Positions 25,414-35,900 of a stretch of DNA of 47,905 nt are shown here, in pieces. Below the pieces are notes generated by a model. It was given only the letters and a program-made list of their open reading frames with translations. It searched no databases and was not told the DNA's origin. Every line of letters begins with the position of its first letter. Within the stretch, counting starts at the first letter, position 1. The position numbers and the translations under genes were made by a program. Location: positions 1 to 47,905 of the forward strand of contig JAIOZI010000036.1 in assembly GCA_021740785.1 (NCBI GenBank), given 5' to 3'. Source of the stretch: Melioribacteraceae bacterium (GTDB lineage: Bacteria; Bacteroidota; Ignavibacteria; Ignavibacteriales; Melioribacteraceae).

Positions 25414-27537
25414 ATGAAAAAACTGTTGTTTTTAATATTACTCTTTCCGGTGCATTTAAATTTATATGCTCAATTAGATTCGCTTAATTTAAAGCTTGTC
25501 TCCCACGATCAGAATAGATTTACCGAATCCGTATTTGCAACCGCTGAAAAAGATCTTGAAAAACCGCTAACATTGTATGTTGTTGACAGCAGCGGTTCAG
25601 CCGTTCCGAACATCCCGGTTATCTTTGAATTAATTTCACGACCTGAAAATGAATCCGGCACCGTAATTCACAATGCAATTGTTTTTACAGATTCAACCGG
25701 TCTGGCAAAAACCGATGTTGCTATTGGTTCTGAAGATGGCACGTACATTTTTTCTGCAACAATTAAAGGTTACTCCAAAAACATAACCCCATTATATTAT
25801 ACTGTAACTGCACGTAAGAGTAATTGGGTGTTTTTGTTAATCAGCGGCATGATCGGTGGATTGGGTTTGTTTTTATTCGGCATGTACTTGTTGAGCAACG
25901 GACTTAAAAAAGCAGCCGGCAGTAAGATGAGGTCAATCCTAAGTGCAGTTACAAATAATCGTTTTGTTGCCGTAGGTATTGGCGCTGCAGTAACGATGAT
26001 TGTACAAAGCTCAAGTGCAACTACTGTTATGCTTGTTAGTTTTGTACGTGCGAAATTGATGAATTTTGTACAAACACTTGGAATAATTCTAGGCGCTGCA
26101 ATCGGAACAACGGTTACCGTTCAGCTCATAGCATTTAAAATAACCGATTATGCTTTGTTGATAATCGGAATAGGTTTTATTGTTTATTTTTTCCCTAATT
26201 CAAAAAAAGCTAAAAATGTCGGAGAAGCGCTGCTGGGTTTCGGAATTTTATTTTTTGGAATGTATATAATGTCGAGTGCAATGTCTCCGCTGCGCACATT
26301 GAATTTGTTTGTTGAAATTCTTCTTCAATTGGAAAACCCGTTATTAGGAATTTTAGTTGGAACTCTATTTACAGCAATGATTCAAAGCAGCGCAGCTTTT
26401 TTGGGTATTGTGCTGATTCTCAGCATGCAGGGCTTAATAACCCTGGAAGCCGCAATTCCGCTTATCTTCGGGGCTAATATTGGAACATCCATAACAGCTA
26501 TTCTCGCAAGCATAAATGCAAACAGAGACGCAAAACGCGTGGCGCTTGCGCATACATTATTCAAAATTGTTGCAGTAATTATTTTCGTTTGGTTCATCCC
26601 TTCATTTAGTGAGTTTGTTAAAATGGTTTCGCCTACATTAAACGGGTCTGAATTAATCAATGATACAAACGGGAATGTAATACCGCGACAAATTGCAAAC
26701 GCACATACAATCTTTAATGTGTTATTTACATTTATCTTTCTCCCCTTTCTAACTCCTATTTCAAAATTGATTTATAAAATTCTGCCCGATAAAGAGATTG
26801 AGGATATTTCTCCGTACAGTACAAGATTTTTGGAAGATTCGCTTATCTCCACACCTACTCTTGCTCTCAATCTTGCAAAAGCCGAAGTGCTTGCATTTGC
26901 AATGAAAGTTAAAGAGATGACGGAAAAAATCATCATTCCTTTTTTTGATGATAAACCGGATGTGCTGAATGAAATTAAAGAAATGGAAAAGGAAATTGAT
27001 TTTCTTCAATTTAAAACAGCTAAGTATCTTACAAAAATAAGTCAGCGCGATATTGACGAGGACAGCGCCGAGGAATCATTCCAGATACTCCAATGTTCCG
27101 CTGAATTTGAATTTATTGCCGATCTGATTTCATCACGGCTGCGATCCCTGGCGAAGAAAAGAATAAAATATAATTTAAAATTTTCGGAAGATGGGCGCGC
27201 TGAATTATCCAAGTTTCATCTTAGAACAGTAAAGCAGGTTGCCCGTGCTATTGAGGTTTTTAAGGATACAAAATATGAACGGGGAAAAAAGCTGGAGCGC
27301 AAGTACCAGAAATATAAAGCGGGGGAACTCAACCTAAAACGCGCTCACTTCGAAAGACTTAGGCAAGATATTCCCGAAGCAATTCAAACAAATGAAATGC
27401 ACCTTGAAATGATAGACCTGTTCTTGCGTATTAATCGTCATGCTGCAACTGTTGGCAGAATTATGATGGGCGAGATTGAATCAGAAGATAAAGATGAAAA
27501 TGGGGATGATAACGGATCAAAGAAAGAGGAACAATAG
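25414..27537 (+). CDS. Na/phosphate cotransporter with periplasmic Ig-like and PhoU-like domains
   Basis: This 707-residue protein has a signal peptide (MKKLLFLILLFPV, cleaved near YAQ). A roughly 100-residue Ig-like domain follows (LTLYVVDSSGSAVPNIPVIF, TDSTGLAKTDVAIGSEDGTY). The Na_Pi cotransport core (about 140-460) has its two repeats marked by VQSSSATTVML and IQSSAAFLGIVL. A cytoplasmic PhoU-like helical domain (about 480-690) ends in an acidic tail. Family members move phosphate with sodium. The exported Ig-like domain in front is unusual. ATG 25414 is chosen over the TTG at 25393 because the signal peptide starts there. Confidence 0.88.
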   Translation: MKKLLFLILLFPVHLNLYAQLDSLNLKLVSHDQNRFTESVFATAEKDLEKPLTLYVVDSSGSAVPNIPVIFELISRPENESGTVIHNAIVFTDSTGLAKTDVAIGSEDGTYIFSATIKGYSKNITPLYYTVTARKSNWVFLLISGMIGGLGLFLFGMYLLSNGLKKAAGSKMRSILSAVTNNRFVAVGIGAAVTMIVQSSSATTVMLVSFVRAKLMNFVQTLGIILGAAIGTTVTVQLIAFKITDYALLIIGIGFIVYFFPNSKKAKNVGEALLGFGILFFGMYIMSSAMSPLRTLNLFVEILLQLENPLLGILVGTLFTAMIQSSAAFLGIVLILSMQGLITLEAAIPLIFGANIGTSITAILASINANRDAKRVALAHTLFKIVAVIIFVWFIPSFSEFVKMVSPTLNGSELINDTNGNVIPRQIANAHTIFNVLFTFIFLPFLTPISKLIYKILPDKEIEDISPYSTRFLEDSLISTPTLALNLAKAEVLAFAMKVKEMTEKIIIPFFDDKPDVLNEIKEMEKEIDFLQFKTAKYLTKISQRDIDEDSAEESFQILQCSAEFEFIADLISSRLRSLAKKRIKYNLKFSEDGRAELSKFHLRTVKQVARAIEVFKDTKYERGKKLERKYQKYKAGELNLKRAHFERLRQDIPEAIQTNEMHLEMIDLFLRINRHAATVGRIMMGEIESEDKDENGDDNGSKKEEQ

Positions 27538-27556
27538 ATAATTTGGTATAAGACTT

Positions 27557-28138
27557 ATGGGATTAACAATTCATTACAACGGTAAATTCAATCCTTTATC
27601 ATCACTTAATAAAATGATTGACGAAGTCGCAGACATTGCGCAAATACATAATTGGAAACATACTGTTTTCGAAACATCTTTTCCCGAAAGGGCTTTTAAC
27701 AAAAAGGAATTTAACAATAAGATTTACGGGCTATTTATCATTCCACCCAATTGTGAACCTTTTAATTTTACTTTTCTTTCTAATGGAAGAATGGCATCCC
27801 CTGCCGGATTGGAATTTTGGAGCAATTATAAAAATGATGAAAAAGAGAAGTATTTATATATGCTTTCAACCAAAACACAATTCGCCGGAAGTGAATTGCA
27901 CAAGCTGATTATTCATCTTCTAAAATATCTCAGACCGAAATACTTTTCGGAATTAAATGTTATTGATGAAGGTAAATATTGGGAAACAGAAGATGATAAA
28001 TTACTTGAATCAACCTTCGCAGAATATAACTCTGCCATTGATATTGTTAGTGCGGCAATTGAAAACATTCGGATAAACCCGGGAGAAACTTACGATGAAT
28101 ACTTCGACAGAATTTTAAACAGAAAAAAAAATAATTAA
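27557..28138 (+). CDS. Conserved-looking hypothetical protein
   Basis: I do not recognise a family. The 193-residue product is soluble, with no signal or membrane segment. It starts MGLTIHYNGKFNP, carries aromatic-rich strands (FETSFPERAF, FIIPPNCEPFNFTF) and ends in a charged helix (DEYFDRILNRKKNN). It lies 19 bases after the symporter stop, so it is probably co-transcribed. I cannot assign a role. Confidence 0.7.
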   Translation: MGLTIHYNGKFNPLSSLNKMIDEVADIAQIHNWKHTVFETSFPERAFNKKEFNNKIYGLFIIPPNCEPFNFTFLSNGRMASPAGLEFWSNYKNDEKEKYLYMLSTKTQFAGSELHKLIIHLLKYLRPKYFSELNVIDEGKYWETEDDKLLESTFAEYNSAIDIVSAAIENIRINPGETYDEYFDRILNRKKNN

Positions 28139-28279
28139 TCCCGAACGCTGTATCCAACGCCAAAAATTCAACTGCTTTTTTTCTATTAAATTTGCACGCT
28201 AAAGAGAGTTGATTTTTTTTGAACGCAAACTTCGGCGCAAATTTATTTAGAAGCCATAATTAGAGATGAAATGATCTTT

Positions 28280-28711
28280 CTACAAATTAACCAGCTTCTG
28301 AAGAGTTTTCTCTTTTAATTGTTCCAGTGTTTCTGTAGAAAGCATCTTGTAAGCATCTTCTCTCAGTCTGCCCCACTTATTGTGAACGGGACATGGGTTT
28401 TCATTCGAACATCCCGGGAAACCCAGCACGCAATTTTCAAACACTGATTTACCGTCAATCGCTTCCACAATATCAATCAACCGAATACTGCTCGGACGTT
28501 TTGCCAAATAGAAGCCGCCGTTTTTTCCCTTTTTCGATCCGACAATGCCGCTGTCTGTTAAAATCTGCAGAACTTTTGAAACAAATTCCTTGGGAACTTT
28601 TAACTCGTTTGAAACTTCAGTAGCATTAAAAATGAGTTTCTCTTTTTTTATTGATAAAAATAGAACCGCTTGTAATCCAAGTTCGCACTTCTTTGAGAAT
28701 ATAACCGTCAT
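28280..28711 (-). CDS. Rrf2-family regulator, NsrR/IscR-like
   Basis: This 143-residue winged-helix regulator has an Rrf2 N terminus (SKKCELGLQAVLFLSIKK), recognition helix (LKVPKEFVSKVLQIL) and wing (GSKKGKNGGFYLAKRP). The cluster loop is CVLGFPGCSNENPC (Cys-x6-Cys-x5-Cys, then PVH), close to the Fe-S-binding arrangement of NsrR and IscR. It is the last gene of the minus-strand channel cluster, 66 bases after an MscS gene. It could control that cluster, the nos island on the other strand, or both. It differs from the Rrf2 at 16876 in its Cys spacing. Confidence 0.88.
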   Translation of the reverse strand: MTVIFSKKCELGLQAVLFLSIKKEKLIFNATEVSNELKVPKEFVSKVLQILTDSGIVGSKKGKNGGFYLAKRPSSIRLIDIVEAIDGKSVFENCVLGFPGCSNENPCPVHNKWGRLREDAYKMLSTETLEQLKEKTLQKLVNL

Positions 28712-28777
28712 TTCAGAACATTTACTCCGATTTTTATAAACAATATTAACAAATTCGCAGGTATAAATTCAATCATT

Positions 28778-29692
28778 TTATTTTGGTTTGGTTCCGGGTT
28801 TACCTTCGGATTCGTTGTTGTAAAATCGCTTTGTGGGATATGCAAAATCAATATCATCATGCTTTGCAAATTGTTCAAGAATTTCTTCCCAAATCGATTC
28901 CTCGGTTCCGCGTCTTTGTCTTGCATGGCATAAATACCGAATTGTTAATAGTACGCCGCTGTCTTTAACGCTTGTATAAACTCTCGGAGTAAGCTTTGTA
29001 TAAAAAATTAGAAATTGTTTTGCCGCTTCCTTTATTTGTTTTGCCGCTTCCGTACTTAATGTTAGACCATGCTTTGTAACCGCCTCGGTTAAAATTTGCT
29101 TAGCCAATTTCCAATCACTTTCAAAAGTAACAAGCACCGGAATTTCGTTCCATATATATTCGAAGCCCGCAGTATAATTAGCTTGAGTTTTAGTGAAAAC
29201 CATTCCGTTTGGAATATGAATTATCCTGCCTGTACTTTGATCGGCATCAACCCAATTGCCCACTTCCATTACCGAAAATTGAAAGATTCGCACATCAATC
29301 ACATCGCCGGTTACATCACCAATCTGCACACGGTCTCCGACTCTTAATGGTTTTCTGATCATTATAAAAATCCACCCGACCAGATTAACAAGTAAATCTT
29401 TAAATGCGATTGCCAATCCCGCCGAGAGTAAACCAAAATATGTTGCAAGCGAACCAAACCCACCGAACCAGACACGCGTTAAAAAAAGTAATGCGATAAA
29501 AACAGTAGAGTATTGAACGATTTTCTGCCATTGGTAACGGACTGTCATATCATCGATTTTTTCAACAACAAATTTTTTCAGCAGTCTCAGGATCACCCAG
29601 AACACAAGAATAATTACGAAAGAGTATAAGAACTTTAACTGTGTGTCTGGAGCAACCCCAAAAAAATCTTCAATGATTTGATGTGTGTTCAT
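28778..29692 (-). CDS. MscS-family mechanosensitive channel (short form)
   Basis: This 304-residue inner-membrane channel has three or so hydrophobic helices (FLYSFVIILVFWVILRLL, YSTVFIALLFL and the pore helix LLSAGLAIAFKDLLVNLV). A beta domain follows (LRVGDRVQIGDVTGDVIDV; IHIPNGMVF) and a cytoplasmic C domain. MscS proteins release solutes when membrane tension rises. It overlaps the preceding MscS gene by 4 bases. The tail ends in a charged stretch. Confidence 0.92.
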   Translation of the reverse strand: MNTHQIIEDFFGVAPDTQLKFLYSFVIILVFWVILRLLKKFVVEKIDDMTVRYQWQKIVQYSTVFIALLFLTRVWFGGFGSLATYFGLLSAGLAIAFKDLLVNLVGWIFIMIRKPLRVGDRVQIGDVTGDVIDVRIFQFSVMEVGNWVDADQSTGRIIHIPNGMVFTKTQANYTAGFEYIWNEIPVLVTFESDWKLAKQILTEAVTKHGLTLSTEAAKQIKEAAKQFLIFYTKLTPRVYTSVKDSGVLLTIRYLCHARQRRGTEESIWEEILEQFAKHDDIDFAYPTKRFYNNESEGKPGTKPK

Positions 29693-30765
29693 TCAACAAC
29701 TTCAGAATTTATTGTTCGATCCTCTTTATTTAAATAGAGCGTTTGTGTTGGATATGCAAATTCAATTCCCTCTTTATTAAATTCCTCATAAATACGTAGA
29801 TTAATTTTTTGCTGTACATCCATAAACAAAATATAATCGTTTCCGAGTACATAATATACACTTTCGAAATCGAGACTGAAATTCCCGTATGATTTGAAAT
29901 GCGACCTGTCAAAAACCGCTTTTTCATCCTCTTCAATAATTGATTTTATAATTCCGGGAATTCTTTTCACCTTTTCATAACTAGTCTGATATACAACTCC
30001 AATTGTAAATACAACTCGTCTTCTTTCCATTTTCTTGTAATTATGAACCCTCGATGATGTTAGATTCGAATTCGAAACAACCAGAATTTCTCCTCCTAAT
30101 GTTCTTATCTTTGTTGTTTTTATTCCGATTTTTTCAACCGTGCCGAACTTATCGTCAAAATTTATAAAATCTCCCAATTGAAAAGGCTTGTCGAAAAATA
30201 TTACAAAATAGCTGAACAAATCACCAAGAATACCCTGAGCTGCAAGTGCGACTGCAATACCGCCTATTCCTAAGCCGGCTACTATAGAAGAAATTTCGAA
30301 ACCGAGATTATCAAGTAAAAAAATTATTCCGAGAATCCAAATAAAGAAATTAAGAAAGGCTGTTATGGGTTTAATGGTTCTTTGCTGATCTTCATTCTGA
30401 AATTTTTCCATATACTTCTTCAAAGAATAATCGACGGCAACGATTATAAACCTTATCACATAATACGTTGCGATTACACTGAAACCTATGTTAACAACTT
30501 TGCTTATTTTTTCTGAAAAGTGAAGCGTTTCAATGGCAATATAGACCGAGCCGAGAGTAAGAACAGGAATAAGAAGTTTTTTTATTGTTGCGGAAATAAA
30601 TTCATTTCTTCTTTTGTTATTCTCATTTGTGTCTTTGTCAAGTTTCCTTAAAATGAGCTTTTTTATCAAGCGAACGAGAATCCCTGCAATGAGTATAATC
30701 CCAACCGCTATGATGTATTCTTGAACCGTGTTGTTAAAATATTCTTTTGCTAAAATCTCTTTCAT
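29689..30765 (-). CDS. MscS-family mechanosensitive channel (five-helix form)
   Basis: This 358-residue protein has about five membrane helices, the last being the pore helix IVAGLGIGGIAVALAAQGIL with the Gly/Ala-packed face of MscS. The beta domain has FQLGDFINFDDKFGTVEKIG and EILVVSNSNL. AAGGTG is placed 8 bases before the ATG. It is coupled by a 4-base overlap to the next MscS gene and begins 20 bases after CorA ends. Confidence 0.92.
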   Translation of the reverse strand: MKEILAKEYFNNTVQEYIIAVGIILIAGILVRLIKKLILRKLDKDTNENNKRRNEFISATIKKLLIPVLTLGSVYIAIETLHFSEKISKVVNIGFSVIATYYVIRFIIVAVDYSLKKYMEKFQNEDQQRTIKPITAFLNFFIWILGIIFLLDNLGFEISSIVAGLGIGGIAVALAAQGILGDLFSYFVIFFDKPFQLGDFINFDDKFGTVEKIGIKTTKIRTLGGEILVVSNSNLTSSRVHNYKKMERRRVVFTIGVVYQTSYEKVKRIPGIIKSIIEEDEKAVFDRSHFKSYGNFSLDFESVYYVLGNDYILFMDVQQKINLRIYEEFNKEGIEFAYPTQTLYLNKEDRTINSEVVE

Positions 30766-30785
30766 AAATTCATCACCTTTTTATT

Positions 30786-31868
30786 TTATAACCAATTCTT
30801 TTTCTTAAAAAACAGCAGCAGAACTACGCCAACTAATAACATCAGAAAAAGCACAACCGGGTAACCATATTCCCATTGAAGTTCCGGCATATTGTTGAAG
30901 TTCATACCATAGAGCCCGGCAATAAATGTTAATGGAATAAAGATTGTTGCAATTATTGTAAGCACCTTCATTACCTCATTCATTCTATTGCTTACGCTGG
31001 AGAGATAAACGTCAAGAAGAGTAGTTAATGAATCCCTGTCATTTTCAAAAGTTTCCATTAGGTGCACTTGATGATCAAGCGTATCCCTGAAATAAACATT
31101 AACGGTTTCGCAGACAATTTCAGTGTCGCCTCGTAAAATAGAAGCGAGAATATCTCTTACCGGGGAAATGGTTGATCTTAATTTTTGAAGCTCTGATTTC
31201 ATTTTTCGAATGTTTGTGAGATCCTTTTCTTCCGGGTTGAATAATAATTTATCTTCCAGTTCTTCTAATTTTTCGGAAAACTCCTCGGAGATAATGCTGT
31301 ATTGATCGACAATTATATCAATCAATACATAGAACAAATAATCGCTCTTTTGTTTACGGAAAATATTCTTGCCGAATTCAATCCTTTCATACACCGGTTT
31401 GAACATATCATTTCCGCCATCCTGAAAGGTTACTACAAGAGTCTCACTGAAAAATATACTGACATGGCTCATTTTTATTTCACCATCCGGTGTAAACTCA
31501 GGATACTTTGCAATTACATTTGAGTAATCGTCAAACAAATCTATTTTGGGACGATGATATGCATTTAATACATCCTCTATAACCAGAGGATGTATTTTCA
31601 TAATTTCCCCAATCTTGGAAATAAGCTCTGCGTCTTGGATTCCGTTTACATTCAGCCACCTAACTTTACTATCTCCACTGCTATCAAGTTCTTTTTTTAA
31701 TTCATCTAAACCGGTAATTTTTTTTGAACTAAAATACTCTTCGTTATATTCAACAAAGTTTATCTCTGTTTTCTCCACTTCACTTTCACCCATGTACAAT
31801 AAAGTTCCCGGCGGTTTTCCGGCTTTATGTTTTATAAACTGTTTTCGTTTTCTTTTCTTTTTAGCCAT
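30786..31868 (-). CDS. corA: CorA-type divalent-cation channel
   Basis: This 360-residue protein has the large cytoplasmic N domain of CorA and two C-terminal helices (TIIATIFIPLTFIAGLYG and VVLFLMLLVGVVLLLFF). The ion-selectivity motif GMN is in YGMNFNNMPEL. It carries Mg2+ or Co2+/Ni2+ inward as a pentamer. The basic head (MAKKKRKRKQFIKHK) is a minor oddity. AAGGAA precedes the ATG. CorA embedded among three MscS genes is the unusual part. Confidence 0.94.
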   Translation of the reverse strand: MAKKKRKRKQFIKHKAGKPPGTLLYMGESEVEKTEINFVEYNEEYFSSKKITGLDELKKELDSSGDSKVRWLNVNGIQDAELISKIGEIMKIHPLVIEDVLNAYHRPKIDLFDDYSNVIAKYPEFTPDGEIKMSHVSIFFSETLVVTFQDGGNDMFKPVYERIEFGKNIFRKQKSDYLFYVLIDIIVDQYSIISEEFSEKLEELEDKLLFNPEEKDLTNIRKMKSELQKLRSTISPVRDILASILRGDTEIVCETVNVYFRDTLDHQVHLMETFENDRDSLTTLLDVYLSSVSNRMNEVMKVLTIIATIFIPLTFIAGLYGMNFNNMPELQWEYGYPVVLFLMLLVGVVLLLFFKKKNWL

Positions 31869-31902
31869 TGTTAATTCCTTATGAGAATTAATGTGTGCTC
31901 AT

Positions 31903-32916
31903 TTAATTGTTTAATGGAACCAATCCGTTTAGTTCCTCTTTTGAAACAATACCTTTACTAATAATTTCTTTAAGTGTCAACTCTGTCATTTCGCTCATAA
32001 ATGGAAACTCAAACCGAATATCAAAAACATATGCTTTCAATCTCATTTTTAGAACGGACCTATCCTGTGAAATTTCATTTTTAAAGATCACGGCTACCGG
32101 TTTATTTAAGTAAACATATTTTGAAACCTGTGCCGCCCTAATTGCGATTTGTTTCACTTTTTCGGTATCGACATAAGCAGGTAAAAATATCTCTGCAACA
32201 ACCTGGCAATTCGGTTCGCCGCTGTTTGAGTTCGAAATCGATTGAGAAACTATCTCGGCGTTTGGAATAACAACCATTGAGTCGTCTGCAGTAACAATTC
32301 TTGTCGACCTTAATCCAATCCCAATCACTTCACCGTAGTGAGAGCCAACCTGTATTTTATCGCCCACTTGAAATGCCCGGTCAAAAATTATCATTATACC
32401 GCCGAAAATATTTTTTAATATATCCTGGGCTGCAAATCCTATTGCAATACCGAGTGACCCGGCAACTAAAACAACCGTCTCAACCGGCGGTCTGAAAATT
32501 CCCACTATGACGAGTAAAATAATTGCCGTCCAGCCAAGAATACGAAAAATTGGAATGAGTCCCTTAAGAGTAATTCTATACTTTGTACTTCGTTCAGAAA
32601 ATCTGTTCAGAAGGGTTGTTATTAACTTAATTACATAGAAGCCGACAACAAAAAAGATAACCGACCATATCACCTTACTAAACGAAAACAACTCCTCAAA
32701 CTTTACCGGTGGTTTAAGATTTCTTTCTATTATGCCCTTTGTTGTCGAATCCTTTTCAGCCGGCTTCTCTTGTTCAATTACTTTTATTGTATCGGCGGCA
32801 ACCACAATTGTATCGGCTGCAACCGTATTTGAATCGCCTGCCGGTTGATTCTCCTGAGCGCTGAGAATTAAAGAGCTAAGAAGAAAAACTATTTTTAATA
32901 AATGATTTATTTTCAT
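31903..32916 (-). CDS. MscS-family mechanosensitive channel with exported N terminus
   Basis: This 337-residue protein begins with a signal peptide (MKINHLLKIVFLLSSLILS, cleaved near AQE) and a short periplasmic Ser/Thr/Asp/Val-rich segment. Two helices follow (VIWSVIFFVVGFYVI, LGWTAIILLVIVGIF), then the pore helix (VAGSLGIAIGFAAQDIL). The beta domain carries QVGDKIQVGSHYGEVIGIG and VIPNAEIVSQSI. It lies 8 bases downstream of the ATPase gene's stop, which ties it to that ATPase. Confidence 0.92.
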   Translation of the reverse strand: MKINHLLKIVFLLSSLILSAQENQPAGDSNTVAADTIVVAADTIKVIEQEKPAEKDSTTKGIIERNLKPPVKFEELFSFSKVIWSVIFFVVGFYVIKLITTLLNRFSERSTKYRITLKGLIPIFRILGWTAIILLVIVGIFRPPVETVVLVAGSLGIAIGFAAQDILKNIFGGIMIIFDRAFQVGDKIQVGSHYGEVIGIGLRSTRIVTADDSMVVIPNAEIVSQSISNSNSGEPNCQVVAEIFLPAYVDTEKVKQIAIRAAQVSKYVYLNKPVAVIFKNEISQDRSVLKMRLKAYVFDIRFEFPFMSEMTELTLKEIISKGIVSKEELNGLVPLNN

Positions 32917-32924
32917 ATCGATCT

Positions 32925-35900
32925 CTAATGAAGAATGTTTTTGCTTTTTAACATTTTTATTACATAACCATACAGTAAAAAATTTATTGCATATACATCA
33001 CCGCGCTTAATTAAAATGCCGTCATCCAGCATCGATAAAAGCATCAGCCTGCTTTCACTTTGTGAGACATGAAAAACCTTTGAATGCTCTTCAACAGTTA
33101 ATCCATTGTGAATAATTAACGCCATCAAGACGAATATTTTTTCGGGACTTAAATTTATGAGAAATGAAAAATCTATTTCATTCAAAGAAGTGATTTCAAT
33201 TTTTTCGTTGGAAATACTCTTGATAGATCGCAGCCAGAATAATTGGGCGAGAGCTATATTACTCTGACACATATCATTCAAAGAAGAAAAGAATTTCTTC
33301 TTCAAAAATATTTGTTTTTCCTCTTCGCTTAATTTTTTATATGCTTTCTGGTTTTTATCAATAGCTGAAGGTAAGAATATTAATTGATAACCGCTCACAT
33401 TATGTCTTCTCATTATCACATCTTCAATTTGAGTATCCGTTAAAGATTTAAGGCTGACTATTGAAGAAAAATAATCTCTTATCTGCACAACTTTATCAAG
33501 ATAGTTCCACGAGTAAACATTGCATGTTGCGATCCACAATACATTTTTACTCGTACTGTTTATTATTTCAAAGAACTTGTGAATAACATTAAAACCGTCG
33601 ATAGAACGAATAAATAATTCTTCCAGATTTTCAATTACAGCTATTCGTTTATTATCAGAAGCTTCCAAATTTTCCTTGAACTCCTGCAAATTTGCAGCAT
33701 GATCCAACTCAAACAATTCAGATAAATATTGAATTAAACTTTCCGGAGTATTAATTGTCTTCTTCAGAATTTTCCTGTAAAGCACAACATCGTTCGAAAA
33801 AATACTGCTGATGTAATTGATTAATGAAGATGCACCTTCTCCCTTTTCACCGGTAATTACAACGGATGAAAATCTTCCCGCTTTCCAATAGTTGTAGGCG
33901 ATATTAATCATTTCTATCTCTCTATCTCTGGCAACAAAAAATCGCATGTCATCCAACGGTTCATTTCTGAAAAGCCTTTGATAAATAAATGGCAGTTTGT
34001 TGATTAATGAATCGGTTTGGATTAGATAATCAGAAATCTCTGCAGAAATACTTTTTGCCTGTTCTTTTAGCCCGACTCTTTCGGTAATCTTTGTAATTTG
34101 GTCTGACGAGGATTTGTACCAGTTCTTAATCCGGAGTATTACTACAGGAACAAAATTCTTAACTTGTTTCATTCCAAAAATAATTGCTTCAATTGCTCTT
34201 TTCTTCGCCTTAGTTTTGGAAAGTTGGATTTTCAATCTAAGCAGTTCCTCTGCTTTATTCAACCGGGTTATCTCTTCATTAAACTGCTTTGTGCTTTTCG
34301 CAATTGTTTGTAATGATTGATTTGTGATCTCTGTAAGCTTCTTCCTTATTTGTTCAACCCGGCTTGCAGCTCTCGTCAATCCCTCAATTGCCGTAGATTT
34401 AGCATCTTCAAACTTTTGTTTATCCTTTTCAATAATAGAGGCGGCGCTGTCTAAACTATATTCGGCTACCTGACCAATATCAAGAATCGAAGGTTGAATT
34501 TTTCTTATTCCGAGTTTAGCATTTTCTGCAGTGTGGTTTAGATCACTAATAAAGCGGTAAAGTGAAATGTTTTCAATTATATCTTTAATATCAACTGGAT
34601 TGAAATCATTCATTTTAATTGCGGAATTGAGGTCATTAGTTTTTATTATGTTATAAGAATTATTTAAGGTAGATACTTTTTTCTTCAAATCTTTCTTATG
34701 CCGCTCAATATCCGATGTTACATTTTCAAACGGCAGGCGCTCAACTAATCCTATTATAATTTTATCATTAATTATCTTTCTAACCGATTCTTTATTCTTT
34801 CGAATTGTATCAAGAAGCAATCCGGTTTCAGCATTTTCAATTGAAGCAGCAGCCTCTTTTATTTTTTGATCCATCAACTGAAAATCCTTTTCAATGAATC
34901 CGGCAAGATTTTGCTTCGTAGATTCAACCAGTTGAAGCTGTGATGCGACTGTAAAATATTTTAATGAAGCTAGAGTTGAAAACAAAACCCCCTTTTCATT
35001 AATACCTGTATGATATGTATTCAGTGAGTTTTTTTCTGAAACATAAATATTGTTGAGCTGCTCTACCAAGTTAAAAATCCGGTCACCAGCATAATTCGAT
35101 AACGGCAGCTCGATTGTATCTGCCAATTCGTAATCAGTAACAAAACTGCTTTGTACCTGTTCAAGTTGATTATATATTTCATCAACCCATTTTATATGTG
35201 CTTGTTTTATATCGTCAATAAGTGAATCGAATTTCCCCAGCGATACGTTTTTTAATTTTTCTAATCTTTCGGTTTCGTTGAATGCTTTTTCATTAAAAGA
35301 AATAACTCTATAAAGTTCGTTATCAGTTTCATCTACTATTTTTAATGCTCTTAACCGGCTATTGTTCAAAAAGATGTTTGCTTTAGTCAGTACAGCAATA
35401 AATTTTACGGGAAAAAGAAAATGAAAATATTTTTTGCAGAAGTTTCCGTACGGTATAGACTGCTCCCACCTCGGCATTGGTTTTTTCTCTTTACCAAAAG
35501 CGCTGAACAGCTTATTTCTGATTTTTCCATAATACTGCGAAATATGAAATGCAAGATTTTTGAATACAATCAACAGGCACAATCCAATATTCTTTGAGCC
35601 CGAACACTTGAATCTCTCTGTCGATTGTTCAACTAAATGATCACTTAATGAATCAAATAATTCAGATGTGCCGAGATAATAATCTCGAAAATCTTCACTG
35701 AAAGTATTGCTTGCTTCATCTTCTTCCGGTTGAATCAACAGTTCTTTCAAATCATTCTGCATCTCTTCGGCAAGTCGTGCACATTTTACTTTGTCTTTAT
35801 AATTCGCATTAATTTTATCCAGCCCGCTTGCAATCCGCATCTGAAATAATTCGAACAGTTTATTAATTCCATTGAATTTAACATCAACCGCTTGTTGAAA

